Positions 42,021 to 46,662 of a stretch of 46,662 nucleotides of DNA are shown one piece after another. Position 1 is the stretch's first letter. Each line of letters begins with the position of its first letter. Both the position numbers and the translations under genes were made by a program. Where the stretch lies: assembly GCF_000955975.1 (NCBI RefSeq), contig NZ_JYJF01000051.1, forward strand, positions 1-46,662, read 5' to 3'. This DNA comes from Saccharothrix sp. ST-888. Lineage in GTDB: Bacteria; Actinomycetota; Actinomycetes; Streptomycetales; Streptomycetaceae. Under the pieces are notes generated by a model that saw only the letters and a list, made by a program, of their open reading frames with translations, did no database searches and was not told where the DNA came from.

Positions 42021-42089
42021 CGACTATGGCCCCGAGCGGAATCGGGAGCGCGCCTTACGCCGCGTACCAAGCACAGACGCGGGTCACTG

Positions 42090-43013
42090 TCACACGAGCA
42101 GCGCCTCGAGCTCCGGAAGTCGGCCGAACAGGTCGGGGAGGCCGCGCACGCCGTTGCGCACGGACTCGTGCGACAGCGCGAGGTCAGGGCCGGTGCTCGC
42201 CTCGACACCGGCGAGGCACCGGAGGATGTTCCACCTCGTGTGCCCCAGCCAGCCGCCGATCATGAACACAAACCAGCTTGGACCTGACGGCGGCAGCGCT
42301 CCGCTCCCCGCGACATAGCCGTCGAGGACCGAGCGGAAGATGGCGGGCTTGATGTCGTCGAAGCCAGGTCCCTTCGCGAGGCTCAGCGCGGTCGAGCCGA
42401 GCTCACCTGACAGGTCGAGCATCCCCGAGAGCTCCCAGTCGAGCACCACCGGCCGACCCTCTCGAGCGAGCAGGTTCCACGGTTGGATGTCCCTATGGGT
42501 CAGCACGACGGGGCCTGGCCGTTCGCAGGTGTCGACGAAGTGGGCAATCGCGAGGAACGTCTCGATGTGAGAGGCGAGTTCGTCGGCCCACGGCTGTCCG
42601 GTCGCCGCCGCCCGCGCGGCGAGCTCGGGCCAGTCCCGTGACGTCGGTTCCTCGATCGACACATGGGTCCACGCGACGTCGAGCGCGTGGATGCGCGCGA
42701 GGATCTCACCGATCTCAAACGCGTACGCCGCCGACACCGGTGCGTCTGGCACCTTTTCTCCCTCGACCCATCGGTGAACGAGCGTGTGGTGGCTGGCCGA
42801 GATCGGCTCCGGCATCGGGATGCCGGCGGCGAAGGCCGCCCGCTCAAACCTGAACACGTCCTCGACGCGATAGGCCCAGCGGCGGCCGACGAGGTTCAAC
42901 TCCTTCACCGCGAACGACCCTTGGCCGGTGTCGAGCCGGTACATCCGGTTGGCGAACCCGCCGTGGACGCGGATCATCGGCCCGATCGGCGCGCCGAGAT
43001 GCGAAAGGTTCAC
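42090..43013 (-). CDS. Aminoglycoside-phosphotransferase-family (APH) kinase-like protein
   Basis: 307 residues from GTG 43013; an in-frame TAG lies directly before it, so no longer start exists, and ATG 42977 is the alternative. The protein-kinase-like fold shows FAVKELN (ATP-anchoring Lys), VLTHRDIQPWNLL (catalytic HxDxxxxN loop) and VVLDWELSG (metal-binding Asp), with TLVHRWVEGEKVPDAP as the hinge. The family phosphorylates antibiotics, sugars or other small alcohols. Overall similarity is to generic APH proteins rather than a named resistance enzyme, so resistance should not be assumed. It sits beside IS scraps and has no operon partners. Confidence 0.88.
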   Translation of the reverse strand: MNLSHLGAPIGPMIRVHGGFANRMYRLDTGQGSFAVKELNLVGRRWAYRVEDVFRFERAAFAAGIPMPEPISASHHTLVHRWVEGEKVPDAPVSAAYAFEIGEILARIHALDVAWTHVSIEEPTSRDWPELAARAAATGQPWADELASHIETFLAIAHFVDTCERPGPVVLTHRDIQPWNLLAREGRPVVLDWELSGMLDLSGELGSTALSLAKGPGFDDIKPAIFRSVLDGYVAGSGALPPSGPSWFVFMIGGWLGHTRWNILRCLAGVEASTGPDLALSHESVRNGVRGLPDLFGRLPELEALLV

Positions 43014-43783
43014 CTACGCATGCCAGGGGCTGACAGTTCATCGATGCACCGGACTTTCCCGCGATGCATGCTCACGATCACCGCCACGCCGACGAACGGC
43101 CACGGCCCGACCACTTGCCAAACACGCCTTGGTAAGTCCAGGGTGCCGCTCTCGCGACTGCCGCCAGGAGCACGCCGGCGACCACGCCACCGGAAGAACC
43201 CGCGCATGCGATCCGCCTCGCAGACCACGGAGTTCCGGTCCTCGAGCTCAGTTGGACTGGCCAAGCCTGGACATCACCACCCAGCAGGCCCGCAACCTCA
43301 TGGCCGACCTCGGCGACCGCGGCTCGCATCGCCGACCCCGCCCCTCCGGCTGTTCCTTTTGTGGAGTACCCACAACGGACGAGGGGCGGACAGCTGCCCG
43401 GTCCAGGTCGTCTGGCGCCACCTTCACGGCCCCGGAGGAAGCCCTGCCGCCCGGCGTCCTCGGCCGGCCCACCAGCCCGCCAGCCCACCGACCTGCCGGG
43501 GACGGTGCCGCGGCCAGGCCGGTGGGCGTCCGACGACGGTGAGTGACGTGGGGGTGCGGCACCACCACCCGTGAACCTCGGTGAACACTCACTCGGTAAT
43601 GGTGGTTATAGTCTGACCGGCTTCTCCGCCTCCGGGCGCTGCCGGGTGCCAGCCCGGCAGCGCCCGGAGGCTGGATGCCACCTCACCGGAGCGGGGCCGG
43701 TGGGAGGCCTGTCGGCGCGGCTCGGTGCCACCACACGCCTCGAACCCGCGGCACTGTGCGTCGACCACCGGGAGAAATCTCAG
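43014..43783. other. Intergenic region, no recognised gene
   Basis: Plus-strand frames include short protein-like stretches, AIRLADHGVPVLEL near 43205-43250 and ITTQQARNLMADLGDRG near 43270-43325. They lie in different frames and match no family I know, so they may be gene scraps. An AT-rich patch near 43600-43618 (ggtaatggtggttatagtc) may belong to the promoter of the binding-protein gene. Confidence 0.4.
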
Positions 43784-44695
43784 ATGAAAGCTTCCACCAC
43801 TCGCAGCTTCGGCGGCGTCGCCGTCATCACCACCGGCGCGCTCCTGCTGAGCGCCTGCGGTGCAGGCGGCGGTGCAGGCGGCGGAAAGACCTCGCTGCAC
43901 GACCAACTGCCCGCGCAGATCCGCAAGACCGGGGTGATCCACGTGGGCACGTCGTTCACCGCCGCCCCGGTGATCTTCCGGGGCCCGCAGGGAGACCCGG
44001 ACGGTCTCGACGCAGACATCGCCGCCGCCCTGGAGAAGACGCTCGGAGTCAAGTTCGAGTTCGAGGACGTCGGAGCCTTCGCGAACGTGCTCCCGGGGCT
44101 GCTGGCCCAGAAATACGACGTCGGGCTGTCAGGCATCACCGACACCCGTGAGCGCGAGCAGGGCGTCGACAAGGACGGCAAGAAGATCAACGACGGCGTC
44201 GACTTCGTCGACTACTTCATGGCCGGAATCGGCATAGTGGTCCGCAAGGGGAACCCCGAGAAGATCGCCAAGCTCGACAGCCTGTGCGGCAGGACGGTCG
44301 CGGTGAAGAAGGGCACCATTCACGACGACCTCGCGACCGGCCAGATGAAGGCCTGCGACCACCTCGGCAAACCCCTCAAGGTCGACGAACTGGACACCGA
44401 CGACAAGGCACTGAGCGAGCTGCGCGACGGTTCGGCGGACGCGTACCTCACCGACTACCCCAAGGCGCAGTACCGCAGCCAGACCGACGGCAGCGGGAAG
44501 GACTTCGACCTCGCCGGCCCCCAGCTGCAGCCCAGGCCCTACGGGATCGCCGTCCGGAAGAGCGACAAGGACCTGCAGACCATCCTGACGAAGGCCCTGA
44601 ACACACTCGTCGCGGACGGCACGTACGACCAGATCCTCTCGAAGCGGCAGCTGTCCGCCGGCGCTGTCCAGAACTCCGTCGTCGACGGCAGCTGA
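43784..44695 (+). CDS. Amino-acid (glutamate-type) ABC transporter substrate-binding lipoprotein
   Basis: 303 residues from ATG 43784, with GGGAGA before it. A lipoprotein signal with lipobox LLSACG (Cys about residue 25) and a Gly-rich linker precede a type-3 solute-binding domain. It shows GVIHVGTSFTAAPVIFRGPQ, then DGLDADIAAALEKTLGVKF, GLSGITDTRERE, GRTVAVKKGT and ADAYLTDYPKAQY. It should bind a polar amino acid, probably glutamate or a related acid, outside the membrane. No permease or ATPase gene is adjacent, so it is an orphan receptor that must share a transporter or act as a sensor. An IS630-type scrap begins 64 bases downstream, suggesting that a downstream operon was lost. Confidence 0.92.
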   Translation: MKASTTRSFGGVAVITTGALLLSACGAGGGAGGGKTSLHDQLPAQIRKTGVIHVGTSFTAAPVIFRGPQGDPDGLDADIAAALEKTLGVKFEFEDVGAFANVLPGLLAQKYDVGLSGITDTREREQGVDKDGKKINDGVDFVDYFMAGIGIVVRKGNPEKIAKLDSLCGRTVAVKKGTIHDDLATGQMKACDHLGKPLKVDELDTDDKALSELRDGSADAYLTDYPKAQYRSQTDGSGKDFDLAGPQLQPRPYGIAVRKSDKDLQTILTKALNTLVADGTYDQILSKRQLSAGAVQNSVVDGS

Positions 44696-44759
44696 GCAAC
44701 GAACGCTCGAACAGCGGGTCGCACCGGGGCCGGCTCGGCAGGAGATCCTCACCTGCCGA

Positions 44760-44894
44760 GCCGATGCCCGTGGTCTGCAGGTCAGCGAGCGGTCGGTGGA
44801 GCGCCGGCTCCGCGCTTGGCGCGAGGGCGGCATGGAGGCCTTGCGGTCGGCGGGTCCTGCGAGCACGCCAGAACTGTCGGACGCCCAGGGGTAG
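44760..44894 (+). mobile_element. IS630-family transposase, N-terminal HTH scrap
   Basis: The frame reads LQVSERSVERRLRAWREGGM then EALRSAGPASTPELSDAQ, the helix-turn-helix region typical of IS630-type transposases in actinomycetes. It stops at TAG 44892. The DDE catalytic domain is absent. Confidence 0.75.
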
Positions 44895-45237
44895 CGCACC
44901 TGCTCGCCCTGGCGCGACCTGCCTGTGGAAAGGCTTCACCCCCGACAACAGCCACCCGCCGGGCACCCCGCACGCCTCCAGCACGTAGCCGGGCGGCTCT
45001 GCCGCCCACCCCCGGCACGCCCCGACCCCGGCCGCGGGGAGGTCGCTCCCGACGTACACCGCGAGTTCGGCCAGGATCGCCACGGCGTCCGTGTGCCCTT
45101 CGGCGGGGCGCGCCAGCGACCAGATCCCACTGGGCCCACCGCGGGAGTGTCTCCCACCGGGTACGGGTGCGGCCGCTCCCGGACAGGGGCGGATCCAGTT
45201 CCCCCCATGCCGCCATCCGTGTGAATACCTTGGCCAC
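44895..45237 (-). pseudogene. Acyl-CoA dehydrogenase, frameshifted N-terminal fragment
   Basis: One minus-strand frame from GTG 45237 reads AKVFTRMAAWGELDPPLSGS and ends near TLPRWAQWDLVA. The next frame takes over with LARPAEGHTDAVAILAEL, WAAEPPGYVLEACGVPGG and WLLSGVKPFH, which matches the FAD-facing middle of an acyl-CoA dehydrogenase. It is then cut off next to the IS630 scrap. About 110 of about 380 residues are left. Confidence 0.6.
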
Positions 45238-45244
45238 GCACTGA

Positions 45245-45541
45245 CGGTACTGCCCTGCCTCGGCCCCGGAGCCGAGGCCTTGCCCGTACCGGTCGGGACA
45301 CCGGCCGCAGGGGCGTCGGCGCTCACCGGTTGCCCGCCTTGCGCGGATCGGCCTGGCGAGGTACTCGTATGGGCCACGGCGGCAGCGTGGACGGCCGGAA
45401 GGACACTGCAGCGGTCACATCATGCTCCTCGGTATCGGGCCGGGGCACGCACACCACGGGCGCACCGGCTTTTGTCTGACTCTGTACCGGCCCCCGGCCG
45501 CCGCATGCCCAGCGACCACGAACCGTCCACCCCCGGGGGCC
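45245..45541. other. Intergenic region, nothing recognised
   Basis: No protein-like frame or repeat is apparent. It lies downstream of the hydrophobic small protein and upstream of the acyl-CoA dehydrogenase fragment. Confidence 0.4.
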
Positions 45542-45712
45542 CTACCAGCGGTACCAGCGACCGCGGCCACCCGAACCGCTGGTGCCCCGGGCAACGAACC
45601 CGATCAGCCAGATGACGAGCACGGCCAGCGCCACCCACCAGAGGATCTTCAGCGCGAACCCCGCGCCGAACAGGATCAGGATCAGCAGCAGTACGAGCAG
45701 AAGCGGAACCAT
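45542..45712 (-). CDS. Small hydrophobic membrane protein, 56 residues
   Basis: ATG 45712 is preceded by GGAGG at about nine bases. The product is two membrane helices (VPLLLVLLLILILFGAGFAL and ILWWVALAVLVIWLIGFVA) and a short basic Gly-rich tail ending GRWYRW. Such proteins occur throughout streptomycetes and are simply called hydrophobic protein; some are linked to salt or cold stress in annotation. Function is unknown. Strong codon bias and the Shine-Dalgarno support a real gene. Confidence 0.8.
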   Translation of the reverse strand: MVPLLLVLLLILILFGAGFALKILWWVALAVLVIWLIGFVARGTSGSGGRGRWYRW

Positions 45713-45855
45713 CGTCGACTACCTCCACGGTCGGCACAGTCACCGTCAGCCAGTCGCCCCCGCGCGGCAGGGCGCGCATACGCAGGCCGGGTGGAGGTGG
45801 CACCCGGTACGCATCCTCCAGCGGGCTTACGTGATCGACACCTGGAGGCCGGGGG

Positions 45856-46155
45856 TCACGGGGACGACGACCTGGTGCCGTGCCCGGGCCTCCCCTCGTC
45901 CTGAGGCAGGACCTGGGCGCTGACCGCCCGATGCCAGCGGTTCAGGGTGCGCGCTTGATCGTCGGCGCGCTGGGCGAGGCGGTCCAGCGCGTCCGGGTCC
46001 AGGCGCGGGTCCTGGTCCGCGATTGCGCGAAGTGCCCGCCACAGGGCGGCTTTCCCCTCGACGCCGGTATCCTTGGCGTCGAGCGGCAGCGAGCGGCGGT
46101 ACGCGGGGTGGATCTCAGGACGGACCGTCCGGTTCACCCGGAACCGGGCCGTCAC
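45856..46155 (-). CDS. Hypothetical helical protein, 99 residues
   Basis: GTG 46155 starts 29 bases after the stop of the early-set-domain gene, with no good Shine-Dalgarno, so translation may depend on the gene before it. The first 85 residues have strong codon bias and are helical and charged (GVEGKAALWRALRAIADQDP, LDRLAQRADDQARTLNRWHR). The tail is low complexity. The family is not recognised. Co-transcription with the glycogen-binding-fold protein is likely. Confidence 0.5.
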   Translation of the reverse strand: MTARFRVNRTVRPEIHPAYRRSLPLDAKDTGVEGKAALWRALRAIADQDPRLDPDALDRLAQRADDQARTLNRWHRAVSAQVLPQDEGRPGHGTRSSSP

Positions 46156-46184
46156 TCGGGACAGGACTTGCCGAACCTGGGATG

Positions 46185-46460
46185 TCAGGTGTTCAGGAGG
46201 CTGTTGCGCCCGTCGTGGCCGTCCGCCGCCTCCTCGTCGAACCAGTAGTCGCCGTGCGCGAGGTAGCGGAACCCCACCTGCTGATCCGCCGGCAGAGCGA
46301 CCTTGACCGCCCGGGAGCCGTCGGGGCGCGGCGCGAGCGGATGGGCGCCGGGCCGCCAGTCGTTGAAGTCGCCGACCACACTGGCCTCGCCGGCCGGGTG
46401 ACCGGCCGGCAGCACGAAAGTGACCTCGGTGCGGTTCTTGCGACGGGTGCGTTCCAGCAT
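46185..46460 (-). CDS. Isoamylase early-set (CBM48/AMPK-like glycogen-binding) domain protein
   Basis: 91 residues from ATG 46460, with AGGAG nine bases upstream. The whole protein is one early-set domain: VTFVLPAGHPAGEASVVGDF, NDWRPGAHPL, then VKVALPADQQVGFRYLAHGD and YWFDEEAADG. This fold precedes the catalytic domain in glycogen-debranching and branching enzymes and binds alpha-glucans in AMPK beta subunits. Here it stands alone. Stand-alone copies are widespread in streptomycetes with no proven role; binding to glycogen or trehalose-pathway enzymes is plausible. Confidence 0.9.
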   Translation of the reverse strand: MLERTRRKNRTEVTFVLPAGHPAGEASVVGDFNDWRPGAHPLAPRPDGSRAVKVALPADQQVGFRYLAHGDYWFDEEAADGHDGRNSLLNT

Positions 46461-46495
46461 GGGTGATCGCTCCTAACAGCGTTCGGGGAGTGCAT

Positions 46496-46662
46496 TCAGC
46501 CGATCCTCGCGCGGCCGAGCCACTCCCGCGCGCGGTGGCAACCCGCCCGGTGCAACTGCCACTCGTCCGGCCCTGCCGTACGGCCCCTCGGCCGAGCCCG
46601 GTCCACCTCCAGGAGCTCCCGGAGCTCCCTCGCCGACTTCCTCGGCGCCGAGGACGCGGCCA
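46496..46662 (-). CDS. C-terminal end of a gene entering from the right edge
   Basis: The last 54 codons before TGA 46496 read KSARELRELLEVDRARPRGR and EWQLHRAGCHRAREWLGRA. Codon bias and a Trp/His-rich ending look like real coding sequence. The start lies outside the window and the family is not recognisable. Confidence 0.4.
   Translation of the reverse strand, partial: AASSAPRKSARELRELLEVDRARPRGRTAGPDEWQLHRAGCHRAREWLGRARIG

Noticed and set aside
42090..43013. Calling the APH-like gene an aminoglycoside resistance determinant
   Set aside because: Only generic kinase-fold motifs are visible. The family phosphorylates many substrates, and nothing in the context points to an antibiotic cluster.
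1..46662. Secondary-metabolite cluster, prophage or conjugative plasmid module
   Set aside because: No PKS, NRPS, terpene, phage structural, integrase, relaxase or Tra-type gene could be recognised.

Overview
The window is high-GC actinobacterial DNA. Codon use, leaderless-looking promoters, GTG/TTG starts and gene families (SpoIIE phosphatases, HTTM/DUF5819/DCC cluster, short hydrophobic proteins, zinc-independent L33) point to Streptomyces or a close relative such as Kitasatospora. This assignment rests on family content only; no search was run. The mixture of intact orphan operons, many truncated genes and insertion-sequence scraps resembles an accessory chromosome arm or a large plasmid. 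No rRNA, tRNA, CRISPR array or intact mobile element was seen.

Layout. 1-2245: DUF5819, HTTM and DCC-family genes on the minus strand, a conserved trio. 2534-3715: secreted DUF3494 ice-binding-like adhesin with a Thr/Ala/Gly repeat and a Cys/His-rich tail. 4576-5067: universal stress protein. 5853-7485: MarR regulator converging on a divergent extra copy of hemC. 7886-9469: eroded metallo-beta-lactamase-fold gene and a frameshifted gene. 9736-11322: CPA1 Na+/H+ antiporter. 11483-11557: scrap of ribosomal protein L33. 11849-19414: a giant protein of about 2,520 residues with nested LamG-like lectin domains, a ricin-like module, two coiled coils and a beta-rich C-terminus. 19691-21773: small membrane protein, DUF1330 protein, truncated EamA transporter and a MarR regulator, with two recognisable operator regions. 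22097-26396: two SpoIIE-type PP2C phosphatases, one a multidomain sensor.

26439-33758 is a broken hypoxia/dormancy-type island. It holds a DevS-like kinase fragment fused tail-to-tail to the first 26 codons of a [NiFe]-hydrogenase small subunit. Next come, in a tightly overlapping minus-strand operon read from 31659 down, a GNAT/acetate-CoA ligase, a damaged 4Fe-4S subunit, a cyclic-nucleotide-binding protein and an FAD/NAD(P) subunit carrying an 8-residue duplication. A broken GH65 gene and an intact adenosine-specific kinase follow on the plus strand. 34050-35135 contains scraps of aquaporin, enoyl-CoA hydratase and an Ig-like secreted protein. 35271-38628: COG4705 membrane protein divergent from an OmpR/histidine-kinase pair.

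39271-46662: cupin, Nudix and IS5 scraps, a Tat-exported alpha/beta hydrolase, an in-frame mosaic of IS3, group II intron and IS5 pieces, an aminoglycoside-phosphotransferase-like gene, an orphan glutamate-type binding lipoprotein, IS630 and acyl-CoA dehydrogenase scraps, a 56-residue hydrophobic protein, a helical hypothetical, an isoamylase early-set (CBM48-like) protein and the C-terminus of a gene entering from the right edge.

The two main points are the nested-lectin giant and the repeated, independent erosion of genes around still-intact partners, clearest in the hydrogenase island.
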